From Anomaloglossus baeobatrachus (Eukaryota > Chordata > Amphibia > Anura > Aromobatidae), in the NCBI RefSeq assembly GCF_048569485.1, contig NC_134353.1:73454908-73518907 (forward strand): a DNA stretch of 64,000 nucleotides, given 5' to 3'. A program made the position numbers and the translations under genes. Positions 45,571 to 55,836 of the stretch are shown piece by piece. Below the pieces are notes generated by a model. It saw only the letters and a list, made by a program, of their open reading frames with translations, was not told the origin of the DNA and did no database searches. Within the stretch, counting starts at the first letter, position 1; each line of letters opens with the position of its first letter.

Positions 45571-45998
45571 GACTTATCTAATGATGGCTTATCTCATGGA
45601 GAACAATAGGATTGGACTTTGGAAACCCAAACATTATCTCTTGGGGAGAGTTGCAAAGCTCAATACTATTAGATTGTCAGCAAATCCTACCAATCAGTGG
45701 GATCACCTGGATTTAGTTATCCTCTTGATAGATGAAGAAACTTTACTAGACACCATTGGGTTGCCTTCAGCAGATGCTACGTTGTCCTACATCAGAGTTC
45801 CCCAACCCGTGGTCCGGTTGCCACATTTGGCTCTTTGGTCCATACCATGTAACAGGAGTTGCAGGTGCTGTTTTACGCTATTTTACGGCACTAGCAGTAG
45901 TGATATTACTTGAGTTTGAAACTAGTCTCAAAGCCTCATCACTGCCAGCTAATCCCATGGAAAAGCCATATCAATCAAACAAGTCTTCAAATGCATAG
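45571..45998. other. no gene seen; short hAT-like scrap
   Basis: Fills the gap between element T and the truncated Penelope element. Contains GTTCCCCAACCCGTGGTCCGG near 45795, resembling a piece of a hAT-type terminus. The short frames are not supported. Confidence 0.45.
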
Positions 45999-48338
45999 GG
46001 GAGGATTTTGAATCTATCTGATATCTCTCTCACACCTAATGACTATGCGGTCCTTTCTAGGGGTCTGGGCTTTATCCCTTCAAATCGGTTTGATTGTTTT
46101 GGGTGGATAAAGGACCTGGAGCTTTTTGGTAGAAAACTTAAGTGGAAGCTATTTTTTGAGCACAATACCCAGGAACAATGTAGGGCCTTGGGCATCTTGG
46201 AGGAAGATTATGAGTGTTTTCAGTCTCTTACTGATCTTCTTAGGGATAGTACTAGAGGGAGAGGAGATGGTCCTTTTACCAATTTGAAGAGACCAAGTAA
46301 AAAGTCTCCACCAGTTCAAAGCTGTACAAGTGTTGATATTTTTCTTAAACTTGTACAGGATGATCTTCAAAAAATCCCTCAATCACTATATGGTCTGGAA
46401 TCTAATCTGACTAAAGATGAGTTCCAGGCACTTGATCGGTTATCTAAGAATGATGAGATTATTATAAAAAAGTCCGATAAGGGCGGAAACCTTGTAATTC
46501 TGAGTCATGTACAATATCTTGATATGTGTCACGCTCTACTCAATGATAAGGATACCTATGAACGGTTGCCTCATGACCCTACGTCAACATATACTAATGT
46601 TCTTCTATCGTTACTTGATGAGGCTAGGCATGGTAACTTGACATCAGTGAACGAACATGAGTTCTTGAGACCACACTGTCCAGTAGTTCCGGTATTCTAT
46701 GCCCTTCCAAAGGTGCACAAGGGTCTTGTGCCTCTGAAGGGTAGGCCCATTGTTGCCGGCATTAATTCTATGTCTCAGAACATTGGCATTTATATAGATA
46801 AAATCTTACGCCCCTTTGTCACCTCCCTTCCCTCTTATGTTAGGGATACTCCACACCTGTTGCAAATCCTGGAGGACGTCAATGTGGGCCGGGATACTAT
46901 TCTGGCCTCCATCGATGTGGAGGCACTCTACAGTTCTATTCCTCATGATCTGGGTATCAGTGCTGTAGCCCATTTCTTGAGGTCTAGGGCTGTTGAGTGT
47001 TCAAGACATAGCAAATTTGTTGAGGAACTCTTATCCTTTACCCTGCATCATAACTATTTTTTATTTAATACTCAGTACTTCCACCAGCTCAGGGGTACAG
47101 CTATGGGGAGCCCGTGTGCCCCCAGTTATGCTAACCTGTACCTGGGCTGGTGGGAGGAAACTGTAGTTTTTGGGGGGGAGGATGGGGAGTCTCATCAATG
47201 TATCGGACTATGGGTCCGGTACATTGATGACATCCTCATCCTCTGGACAGGGTCTATTTTTGAGTTCGAACAGTTTGTTGAAGGCCTCAACAGGAATTCT
47301 CTTGGGTTGAGGTTTACTCATACATGTGATCGAAATTCCATTACCTTTTTGGATTTGGTAATATTTAAAGATGAAGGGGGTAAAATTCATACCCTTACTC
47401 ATCGTAAACCAACAGCGACCAATTCCCTTCTTAAGTGGGATAGCCATCATCCTCTCCCACTTAGGAAGGGTATCCCAAAGGGGCAATTTCTGCGGATCCG
47501 CAGAAATTGCTCTAGGGAGAGTGATTTTAAGGCTCAAGCCTCAGATCTCTTTGGTCGCTTTTTGGATCGGGGGTATCCTAGAGGGATTCTACAGCAATCT
47601 TATGCCCATGCCAGGGACACTAATAGACATAATCTTATGATCCCCAGGATCCGTAGGGACGATTCTAATATTACACGAGTCATTGGGACTTTCGATGTAC
47701 AGTCCGAAAGGGTATTCTCGGTGATAAAAAAGCACTGGAATATCCTGAGGGCTGACCCCGATTTGGCTAAATATATTGCTAAATTTCCAAGTATTACCTA
47801 TAGACGGGGTCGTACTTTAGGTGATAGATTGGTGCATAGCATGTACCAAAGACCTAGGTCCCCTGGAACCTGGTTGGATAGACGTCTATGCGGAATGTTC
47901 CACTGTGGCACGTGTAAGTACTGTGGGTCCATGGAACAATGTAAAAGAGTGAGTAGTGCGGCTACAGGAAGAATTTTCTTCCTGCGTGACTTTAGTAACT
48001 GTAAAACCTCCGGTGTTGTCTATAGGGCTACCTGTACATGTCCTTTGGATTATGTCGGGAAGACTCTAAGGGAACTCCGGAGGCGGGTTGGCGAACATCT
48101 CTCTGATATCCGGAATGGACGAGATACGCCAATTTCTCGCCATGTAAATATGGTTCATGGTGGTGATGTTACTCATGTTCGTTTCTCGGTGCTGGAAGTG
48201 GTTAGACCTAGCCCTAGGGGGGGTGATTTCGATAGGATTGTATTGCAAAGAGAATTGGCATGGATTTTCAAAATGGGTTCATTGGCTCCGAGAGGGCTTA
48301 ATGAACAACTTTCCTTTTCTTGCTTCCTCCCTACTTAG
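45999..48338 (+). CDS. Penelope-like reverse transcriptase with GIY-YIG endonuclease (5' partial)
   Basis: Open for about 779 codons with no in-frame start at its left edge: the frame opens after TAG at 45996, so the N-terminus is lost by truncation. Numbered from the TTG at 46008, RT motif A is ASIDVEALYSSIPH (D303), motif B AMGSPCAPSYANLY (about 366-380), and the active-site box RYIDDILILW (D407, D408). A Cys/His cluster, FHCGTCKYCGSMEQC, lies near 630-645. The GIY-YIG domain begins with GVVYRATCTC (669-678) and YVGKTLRELRRRVGEHLSDI (682 on). The enzyme would nick target DNA and copy element RNA at the nick. No stops are seen in the remaining frame, unusual for a truncated copy. Subfamily (Neptune/Poseidon type) is not resolved. 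Confidence 0.95.
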   Translation, partial: GRILNLSDISLTPNDYAVLSRGLGFIPSNRFDCFGWIKDLELFGRKLKWKLFFEHNTQEQCRALGILEEDYECFQSLTDLLRDSTRGRGDGPFTNLKRPSKKSPPVQSCTSVDIFLKLVQDDLQKIPQSLYGLESNLTKDEFQALDRLSKNDEIIIKKSDKGGNLVILSHVQYLDMCHALLNDKDTYERLPHDPTSTYTNVLLSLLDEARHGNLTSVNEHEFLRPHCPVVPVFYALPKVHKGLVPLKGRPIVAGINSMSQNIGIYIDKILRPFVTSLPSYVRDTPHLLQILEDVNVGRDTILASIDVEALYSSIPHDLGISAVAHFLRSRAVECSRHSKFVEELLSFTLHHNYFLFNTQYFHQLRGTAMGSPCAPSYANLYLGWWEETVVFGGEDGESHQCIGLWVRYIDDILILWTGSIFEFEQFVEGLNRNSLGLRFTHTCDRNSITFLDLVIFKDEGGKIHTLTHRKPTATNSLLKWDSHHPLPLRKGIPKGQFLRIRRNCSRESDFKAQASDLFGRFLDRGYPRGILQQSYAHARDTNRHNLMIPRIRRDDSNITRVIGTFDVQSERVFSVIKKHWNILRADPDLAKYIAKFPSITYRRGRTLGDRLVHSMYQRPRSPGTWLDRRLCGMFHCGTCKYCGSMEQCKRVSSAATGRIFFLRDFSNCKTSGVVYRATCTCPLDYVGKTLRELRRRVGEHLSDIRNGRDTPISRHVNMVHGGDVTHVRFSVLEVVRPSPRGGDFDRIVLQRELAWIFKMGSLAPRGLNEQLSFSCFLPT

Positions 48339-49077
48339 TGTTTATGGAATCCTAAATTGTTTGATAGTCCTTATGCCCTACTTTGGAAGATTTTCTCAGT
48401 TTGAGAAAAAATCATATTGATGGTTATTATATATGTACATTGCTTGCTCTGAGATATGTAATAGATCCAGACGCCCCCCCCCCCCCCCTTCTCCCTTTTG
48501 GTGATGCATGTGGGGGTAGGATATGCCTGGATATATATATAATTATGGTCTTAGCCGGGGGTAGGGCTTAATTTTCTATTTGTAATAGGTGATAGGTAAA
48601 GTTATGTACACTGATGTGTTATGAATTGTGTTATGAATTTTATCTATTCAATATCTGTGCCAAGTGTTGTAAGCGGGGACTCCAACTGTCACTGCACCTG
48701 TCTGTAAACATGGTGTATTATGTGTGGTTAATAATTGCCACTACCAGTAATAAATATATTAAAGGGTTTGATTGTAGTATTATTACAGCGATTGGCTGAC
48801 ACGATTAATTCTTATGACTAATGGCAAGAATTTGTCCAGAAGGGTATTTTTATCTTTATCTAAAGATGGTGCTCTGACATGAGGGGTCCCACGCATGTGG
48901 TACTAGTGTTGGGGTGGTGTTATCGCATCACCAAGATCTATATGCGCGTTGCCTAGGGGTCCCGGACCTGTGCGTTATGTATCTAGGCGCCGCCGGGTCC
49001 CTCTGTTTATGCGCTCTGCCGGACATTTGTCTGTGCATGCGCGATGGGAGGCGTTGTGGCGTCACACGGCCGATAGT

Positions 49078-49266
49078 TGTTTATGCGCGTCGCCAGGGAG
49101 ATCCCGGGCATGCGCACTAACCGGTTACGTGTGGCGCCGCTGGGCCTCCCTCTGGACGCGATATGTGCGTGCTGCCAGGGCTGCCGGATGTTTATGTGCG
49201 TTGCCCGGGAGATCCCGGGCGTGCGCACTGACCGGCCTGCTGTGGCGCCGCTGAGCCTCCGTATAG
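49078..49266 (+). repeat. tandem ~111-bp duplication in the Penelope 3' region
   Basis: GGGAGATCCCGGGCATGCGC and GGGAGATCCCGGGCGTGCGC, each followed by a CTGTGGCGCCGCTG-like block, mark two diverged copies. The region is GC- and CpG-rich, unlike its surroundings. Confidence 0.75.
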
Positions 49267-49683
49267 GTTTGCTTGTTACCTAGGAAACTTGGGACAAGTT
49301 TCCCTATCATGCTAATGGCGATGTGGGACGGCCCTGTATCAGACTCTATTCACTACGCCCGAACCACACTAGGCAATCTGCACCTGCTGAGTGGTTTATA
49401 TTTGCATAATTGACTGATTACACCCAGCTGCTCCTGGCTATTTAAATCCATCCTGATATGCAGCTTCATGACGCCTCGCCCTGGACTATGGTAGTGTTAC
49501 ATCTTCAGCATTGTCTGTCTACTATGGATCCCTGCTGATGGCGCCATGAACCTGCATATCTAACAACTATATCTCGTTGGGCAAGTACTTTATTATACTC
49601 TATCAAACGCTCCATACCACATGTGGTGTTTATGTTTAAAAATGTCTGTCTTATTGTAAGTCTTGGTTGCTGATTTAGTGTGT

Positions 49684-49751
49684 TTATCTTGTAGCCTCCT
49701 GATGAACCATACGTTTGTGCTGTATGGGGAAACGCGTTGAGGTGGAGATAA
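49684..49751 (+). ncRNA. type I hammerhead ribozyme of the Penelope element
   Basis: The catalytic core CTGATGA (49699-49705) and GAAA (49729-49732) are intact. Stem II is CCATAC/GTATGG (6 bp, 9-nt loop). Stem III is minimal (A-U, C-G with a 2-nt loop), as known for Penelope hammerheads. Stem I pairs GCCTC with GAGGT (one G-U), then after an internal loop TTATCT with AGATAA exactly. The predicted cleavage follows the U at 49738. Self-cleavage would process the element's RNA. The cleavage base U, rather than the more common C, and the A-G apposition at the base of stem II may lower activity. Confidence 0.85.
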
Positions 49752-50440
49752 CCTGTTTGAGGTGGAGATTATCCAATCTATGAAATTGAAGGCTCACCTC
49801 TATTAATACAAAGGAAATTGCTGGAGAGTTCCCCCATATACTTCCTTGGACTTATAAGGATTGAAATCTTCCTTACTTCCATACTATGTGGCGCTGCCTG
49901 AACCAGTCTGTATGGTCCCAAGGATAAGTTGGGCTCTGACTCTATTCCCATTTTCTGTGAACCTTCACTTTTTTGACAACTGTATATGGTTATTGTACAC
50001 TAGAAGGTGGCCCGATTCTACGCATCGGGTATTCTAGAATTTACGTATTGTATAGTTCATGTATGATTTTTGTTATATATATATATAGATGTTGTTGTGT
50101 GTAGTTACTAAGTGTTTGTGTAGGGCGCTGTACATGTTCTGAGTGTCGCGGGGGGTGAGAGCGGTGTTGTATGTGTGTTGCGTTTGTTGCGTTGTTTGTG
50201 GAGCGCTGTGTGTCTGTAGCGTTGTGTGTGTGTGTGTGTGTTGTGCGGTTTGTGTGGGTGTGGTGTGTTTTGGGGGGAGGTATGTTTTGAGCAATGTGTG
50301 TGTTGTGCAGTATGTGCGTATATTTGTGTGTGCAGCGTTGTCTGTGTGGGTGTCTGTGTAGGGCGTTGTTTGTGATTCCTAGTGTGTGTGTGTTGTGCAG
50401 TGCGCGTGTGTGTGTGTGTTGGGGGGAGGTGTGCACCTCC

Positions 50441-50975
50441 CATCGTGCTCCACCCGCCATGCTGCGCACTTGCAAACGTGCTCCATCCGCCATGCTGCGC
50501 ACTCCTAAACGTGCTCCATCCGCCATGCTGCGCACTCCCAAACGTGGTCCATCCGCCATGCTGCGCACTTCTAAACGTGCTCCATCCGCCATGCTGCGCA
50601 CTCCCAAACGTGCTCCATCCGCCATACTGCGCACTCCCGATCGTGCACCATCCGGCATGCTGCGCACTCCTAAACGTGCTCCATCCGCCATGCTGCGCAC
50701 TCCCAAACGTGCTCCATCCGCCATGCTGCGCATTCTCAAACGTGCTCCATCCGCCATGCTGCGCACTCCCAAACGTGCTCCAGTGCGCAGTATGGCGGAT
50801 GGAGCACGTTTGGGAGTGCGCAGCATGGCGGATGGAGCACGTTTGGGAGTGCGCAGCATGGCGGATGGACCACGTTTGGGAGTGCGCAGCATGGCGGATG
50901 GACCACGTTTGGGAGTGCGCAGCATGGGGGATGCAGCACGATGGGGAGTGCGCAGTATGGCGGATGGAGCACGTT
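50441..50975. repeat. head-to-head 33-bp minisatellite
   Basis: About ten units of CGTGCTCCATCCGCCATGCT+GCGCACTCCCAAA run forward to 50781, then the same unit continues in reverse orientation for about six copies. The switch point is at CGTGCTCCA|GTGCGCAGTA. Because 33 is divisible by 3 and the unit lacks stops in several frames, frames of 294-388 codons open on both strands. They have no independent coding evidence. Confidence 0.95.
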
Positions 50976-51177
50976 TGCTCAGCCTCTCTCCTTCCAGCCT
51001 CCCTCAGCATCAGCCTCCCCTCCTCAGCCTTCCTGAGGATCAGCCTCTCTCGTCCCAGCCTCCTTCCTCCCAGCCTTCCCATCCCAGCCTCCTTCAGCAT
51101 CAGCATTCCCCTCTTCCCCATGATCAGCCTCTCTGCTCCCAGCCTCCTCCAGCACGGCCTGGTCCTCTGCCGACACT

Positions 51178-51390
51178 CACACACCCGATCGCATCCACTC
51201 ACACACACACCCGATCGCATCCACTCACACACACACCCGATCGCATCCACTCACACACACACCCGATCGCATCCACTCACACACACACCCGATCGCATCC
51301 ACTCACACACACACCCGATCGCATCCACTCACACACACCCGATCGCATCCACTCACACACACCCGATCGCATCCACTCACACACACAGAC
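51178..51390. repeat. 24-26-bp CACACACCCGATCGCATCCACT array
   Basis: Eight units around CCGATCGCATCCACTCACAC. The first five are 26 bp and the later ones 24 bp, differing by one CA. Confidence 0.95.
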
Positions 51391-51679
51391 ACTGACGATA
51401 TCGCACTTACGCGCTCATACTGACAACATCCGGGGATATCACATGCTTCTGGCCATGTGATCCTCCGTCAGGTCCTGGAAGATCACAACAGCACATTTTC
51501 GCCGCCGAGAAGCAAGCGATATCCCAGGATGTTGTGAGTATGTGGATGCGATGTGAGGTGTGTGTGAGGTGTGTGTGAGGTGTGTGTAAGAGTGAGTGTG
51601 AGTGTGATCTGATGTGTGTGTATGTTTGTGTGTGTGCGTGTGGATCTTCTGGCGCAGCAGGACCTTGATGGGCTTGATA

Positions 51680-51905
51680 CCAACGTATCCACACCACTCC
51701 CACCACTGCCGTGCGAGCGGGGGCCGGGGGGGGGGGAGGGGGGGGGGGAGGGAGTACAGTACTCACCTCCGTGACAGCGCTTGTAACCATGCGAGCATGG
51801 TTAGCAACGTATCCACACCAGTCCTGTGCGAGCGGGGGCGGGGGCGGGGGGGAGGGGGGGAGGGGGGGGGGTGGGCAGGGAGTACCGTACTCACCTCCGT
51901 GACAG
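51680..51905. repeat. duplicated ~120-bp block with long G runs
   Basis: Two copies of CAACGTATCCACACCA ... GTGCGAGCGGGGG ... GGGAGTAC(A/C)GTACTCACC are separated by ACCATGCGAGCATGGTTAGC. Each has uninterrupted G runs of 7-10 (51721-51752 and 51834-51872) that could form G-quadruplexes. Confidence 0.85.
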
Positions 51906-51969
51906 CCGTGTCAGTTCGAGAAATGCGCGGGAGGAGGGAGGGGGTGGGGCCAGAGCTAACGTGCATTGC

Positions 51970-52165
51970 GTGAGGGGGGCGGGGCGTGGCGTGGCCGAAT
52001 TGCCAATGCCTGCAGGGTGCCGGGGCGAGAGGCCAATCTGTGGGGGGGGCGGAGCCTGGGCGAGCGGCTGGCCAATCCGTGTGGGGGCGCAGCCTGGGCG
52101 AGCGGCCAATCCGTGTGGGGGGGCGGGGCCATGGCGAGCCCAGCGGCCAATCAGCTTTGTGTCAC
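51970..52165. promoter_or_regulatory. array of CCAAT and GC boxes
   Basis: Five irregular units of 35-45 bp each pair a GGCCAAT or TTGCCAAT motif with GGGGCGGGGC, GGGGCGGAGC or similar. These match NF-Y and Sp1 sites. It may be only a GC-rich minisatellite; promoter activity is not shown. Confidence 0.45.
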
Positions 52166-52189
52166 CGTAAGGACACAATTTTGGAGCAT

Positions 52190-52204
52190 GACAGACAGAC
52201 AGAC

Positions 52205-52239
<35 letters not shown>

Positions 52240-52240
52240 A
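52190..52240. repeat. (GACA)n microsatellite
   Basis: About twelve GACA units with one GATA change. Confidence 0.95.
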
Positions 52241-52262
52241 TAAGGCAATTATATATATAGAT

Positions 52263-52574
52263 ATTGTCTGTGTATTTTATATATGCGACCACTGGTCTAG
52301 TACTTATGGATATATCTGCACGTTGGTGGTATGTAGTCTTGATTTATACAAAATAAAAATCTTAAAAAATTGGAATAATTGAACTAATTTCAAATGCATT
52401 TTCCCTGTTCAGCCAGCTCAATATGCATCAGTCGTGTATGAGGTTGGGGAACTTCTGAATTACAGGGTACATTTCCAGGAAAATCCTAATCACTGTACCC
52501 AATTTAAAGGGAACGTGTTACCATGAAAAATAGCCATGACTACAGTCTACAATACATACAGTTGAAAGCATAAT
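52263..52574. other. no gene seen
   Basis: AT-rich unique-looking sequence between two repeats. Confidence 0.5.
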
Positions 52575-53155
52575 TTTCCATCCGCTCTCTATAAAGACAC
52601 ATCTGCAGGTTTTTCCCTCCACTCTCTATAAAGAAACATCTGCCGGTTTTTCCCTCCGCTCTCTATAAAGACACATCTGCAGGTTTTTCCCTCCGCTCTC
52701 TATAAAGACGCATCTGCAGGTTTTTCCCTCCGCTCTCTATAAAGACACATCTGCAGGTTTTTCCCTCCGCTCTCTATAAAGACACATCTGCAGGTTTTTC
52801 CCTCAGCTCTCTATAAAGACACTGGGATGATTTAGTGAATCCTGTTTTGAGCAGGGGGTTGGACTAGATGACCCAAGAGGTCCATTCCAAGTCTAATATT
52901 CTATGATTCTATGACACATCTGCAGGTTTTTCCCTCCGCTCTCTATAAAGACACATCTGCAGGTTTTTCCCTCGCTCTCTATAAAGACACATCTGCAGGT
53001 TTTTCCTCCGCTCTCTATAAAGACACATCTGCAGGTTTTTCCCTCCGCTCGCTATAAAGACACATCTGCAGGTTTTTCCCTCCACTCTCTATAAAGACAC
53101 ATCTGCAGGTTTTTCCCTTCGCTCTCTATAAAGACACATCTGCAGATTTTTCTCA
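52575..53155. repeat. 37-bp minisatellite, interrupted
   Basis: About thirteen units of CTCTATAAAGACACATCTGC+AGGTTTTTCCCTCCGCT. A CR1 fragment splits the array at 52823-52914, after which the units resume. Confidence 0.95.
52823..52914 (+). mobile_element. CR1 LINE 3' end, 5'-truncated
   Basis: Ends with the CR1 signature GGGGGTTGGACTAGATGACC, GAGGTCCATTCCAAG and the terminal ATTCTATG direct repeats. Only about 92 bp of the 3' end inserted, as is usual for CR1. It carries no coding sequence. Confidence 0.93.
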
Positions 53156-53179
53156 CTATCTGACATGAAATCAGAATAA

Positions 53180-54415
53180 ACCTTTCCCATTTTAGGTCAA
53201 TTAGGAACCAAAATTATTTATAGTTGCCAAATGCCAGAATAATGAGAGAGAGAATGTTATAAGGTATTTTTATTACTTTCTGCAAAGTGAAAAGTTTCCA
53301 TACATTTCATTAGTATTTGGTACCATTGCCCTTACACTGTATGGGTCAGCCATTTTGAGTATCCTTCCACAAGCTTCTCACAATAGTTGGTAGTAATTTG
53401 GGCCCATTGCTCCTGACAGAACTGGTGTAGCTGAGCCATGTTTGTAGGTCTACTTGCTCGCATAGGCCTTTTCAGCTTTGCCCATAAATTTTCAATAGGA
53501 TTGAGATCAGGGCATTGTGATGGCCACTCCAAAACATTGACCTTGTTATCTTTAAGCCACTTTGTACAGTTTGGCAGTATGCTTCGGGTCATTGTCCATT
53601 TAGAAGACCCATTTCTGCCCAAGCTTTAAGTTCCTGACTGATGACTTGATATGTTGATTCAGTATTGCCACATAATCTTCTTTCCTCATGATGCCATCTA
53701 TTTTATGAAGTGCACAAGTCCCTCCTTCAGCAAAACAACCCCACAACATGATGCTGCTGCCCCATGTTTCACAGTTGGGATGGTGTTCTTAGGCTTCAAA
53801 GCTTCACCCTTTTTCCTACAAATGTAACAATGGTCATTATGGCCAAAGTGTTCAATTTTAGTTTCCTCAGACCACAGCACATGTTCCAAAAATTAAGGTC
53901 TTTGTTCCTGTGTGCATTTTCAAACATTATTCTGGCTTTTTATTGTTTCTTTTGGAGTAATGGCTTCTTCCTGGCAGAGTGGCCTTTCAGCCCATGTTTA
54001 TACTATACTCATTTCACTGTGGATAATGACACAATCTTACCAGCTTCCACCAGCTTCTTCACAAGGTCTTTTGCTTTTATTCTTGGGTTGCTATGCACAT
54101 GTCTGACCAAAGTGCGTTCATCTCTGGCACACAGAACCTGTCTCCTTCCTGAGCGGTTTGATGGCTAGATATTACCATCTTGTTTGTACTTGCGTATAAT
54201 TATTCGTACAGATGAACGAGGCACCTTCAGGTATTTGGACATTGCATCCAAGGATGAACCACAATTTTCTTCCTGAGATCTTGGTTGATTTCGTTTGACT
54301 TTCCATGATGCTACACAAAGAAGCAGTGTAGAAAAAAACAAAAAAGCGAGCACTAAATGTGCACTACAGCACTAAAAATTTCAACTGTACATATGTTAAA
54401 TTTGAGATTATTGGC
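53180..54415 (-). pseudogene. Tc1-like element remnant, reverse strand
   Basis: The minus strand encodes a dead Tc1 transposase in order: 54165-54353 with a helix-turn-helix piece (SLDAMSKYLKVPRSSVRIII), 53698-53889 with the first-Asp region LWSEETKIEHFGHNDHCYI (the expected Asp is read as Glu), and 53332-53622 with [20 protein letters not shown], containing the catalytic Glu. Stops and shifts separate the pieces. The ends are diverged and only approximate. Confidence 0.85.
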
Positions 54416-55266
54416 AAAAAAATTGCAATTTCTTGAGCCACCCCGCCACGTCACGTCAAATCTCTTTGGGGCAGTCCTATGCTAAAATATTTTTATAAAA
54501 TGGGCCAGACGGCCTCTCATATGAAATAGTAGAACTGCTCTTAGCAGCACTCACCTGGTCTATTTCAATCCCGTACCCATGACTAAATCATGGCTGTGGG
54601 CGGGACAGGTCCAAGCAAATGCTGCATGAAGTAAATAGCCTGTGGACAAAGCCTGATGACTTAATGTGAACAGCCACCAATCTAGACAGGTGGAATACAT
54701 CCCATATCGGGGTGCATAGCAAGGTGGGGGTCAGCTACCGACCAATTCAATGAAGAAAAAACAAAAAAGCCAGCACTAAATGTGCTTTTCTCTAAAACGC
54801 CGCAGTCTTTCAAAATCAACATACCTGTCGGAGATCATACAGCCGATGTGTTATACATACTGCCCGTGGATCGGGCATCAGCTGTCAGGTTCCCTTTAAT
54901 GGGCTATATCCGCGAAAGGGTATATATAGTGTTTTTATAAACCAGGCTTCTTAAGAAACCTTGAGGGATCTTAGCAAGACTGCATTAACAAGAAAGCTCT
55001 CCAGCGTTGTGTAAAAGTCTGACCTATTGCATTTAGGAGACTTTCTCATTTGGAACTTTTTGATGAATTGATAAATCTTTATGAATTTCCTTTTTATACC
55101 CTTTTGAAGGTATTTTTTTATACAGCTTATGATACAGACTACAGCTACACTTTACTCATATTCTAATTATCCTGAATATTTGGAGTGATGAGACCGGCCA
55201 CAGTGTCTCCTCTGTCCTATGCCTTACATTACACAATGTGTTCTATGATAATTCAGCCTTTCCATT
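54416..55266. other. no gene seen; short direct repeat
   Basis: Unassigned sequence. A ~28-bp block (AACAAAAAAGC, AGCACTAAATGTGC) occurs at about 54338-54362 and again at 54761-54785, possibly flanking an old insertion. No coding signal. Confidence 0.45.
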
Positions 55267-55836
55267 CTAAAGCCTGCTTTACATGTTACGATTTCGCATA
55301 CGATAACGTATGCGATCGTTACCACCCCCATCGTATGTGCGGCACGTTCAATTTTGTTGAATGTGCCACACAAACAATTATTTGCTGTCACACGTACTTA
55401 CCCATCCATACGACCTCGATGTGGGCGGCGAACGTGCACTTCCTGGAGTGGGAGGGACGTTCGGCGTCACATCGACGTCACGCGGCAGCCGGCCAATAGA
55501 AGCGGAGGGCGGAGCTGAGCGGGACGTAAACAACCCGCCCACCTCCTTCCTTCCGCATTGCTGGCCGGGAGACGCAGGAGGCAGGTGAGATCTGTTCATC
55601 GTTCCCGGGGTGTCACTCACTGCGATGTGCGCTACCCCGAGTACGATGAACAACCTGATGTTCAATTTATGAGGAATGAACGACGTGCGTGCAATGAACG
55701 TTTTACCGTTCAATCGCAATCACACATAGCTGTTACACACTACAATGTACCTTACGATGCCGGATGTGCGTCACTTACGACGTGACCCCGCCAACACATT
55801 GTAAGATACATTGCAGCGTGTAAAGCGGGCTTTAAG
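55267..55836. mobile_element. CGACATCG-family relative (K)
   Basis: Ends CTAAAGCCTGCTTTACATG and GCGTGTAAAGCGGGCTTTAAG with TACGATTTCGCATACG inside. The interior keeps GTGGGCGGCGAACGTGCACT, CTGGAGTGGGAGGGACGTTC and GGCCAATAGAAGCGGAGG. It closely matches H in reverse orientation. Confidence 0.9.

Larger units (their letters stand above)
45999..49985 (+). mobile_element. Penelope-like retroelement, 5'-truncated
   Basis: Contains the RT plus GIY-YIG ORF, a ~1.6-kb 3' region with a GC-rich duplicated part, a hammerhead ribozyme and a terminal stretch (to about 49985) just before the next repeat. Penelope-like elements are known to carry hammerheads in their terminal repeats. The 5' end, including an upstream copy of the terminal repeat and the first part of the protein, is missing here. 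The right boundary is approximate. Confidence 0.9.
49999..52262 (+). repeat. composite non-autonomous repeat starting ACTAGAAGGTGGCCCG (X)
   Basis: Starts ACTAGAAGGTGGCCCGATTC with a CCCGAT/ATCGGG hairpin and a TTCTAGAA palindrome, and ends in a GACA run followed by AAGGCAATTATATATATAG. In between are several minisatellites, a GC-rich duplication and CCAAT/GC-box units. No coding domain is recognisable. The terminal AT-rich TATATAGAT resembles that of other repeats here. Class unresolved. Confidence 0.65.

Noticed and set aside
45581-45998. 110- and 80-codon frames before the Penelope ORF as its missing N-terminus
   Set aside because: No Penelope-like motifs, and a stop at 45996 separates them from the RT frame; treated as unrelated flank.
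50041-51460. Frames of 294-388 codons on both strands (repeats such as RAPSAMLRTPK)
   Set aside because: Produced by a 33-bp minisatellite without stops; both strands and several frames are open, so no coding preference.
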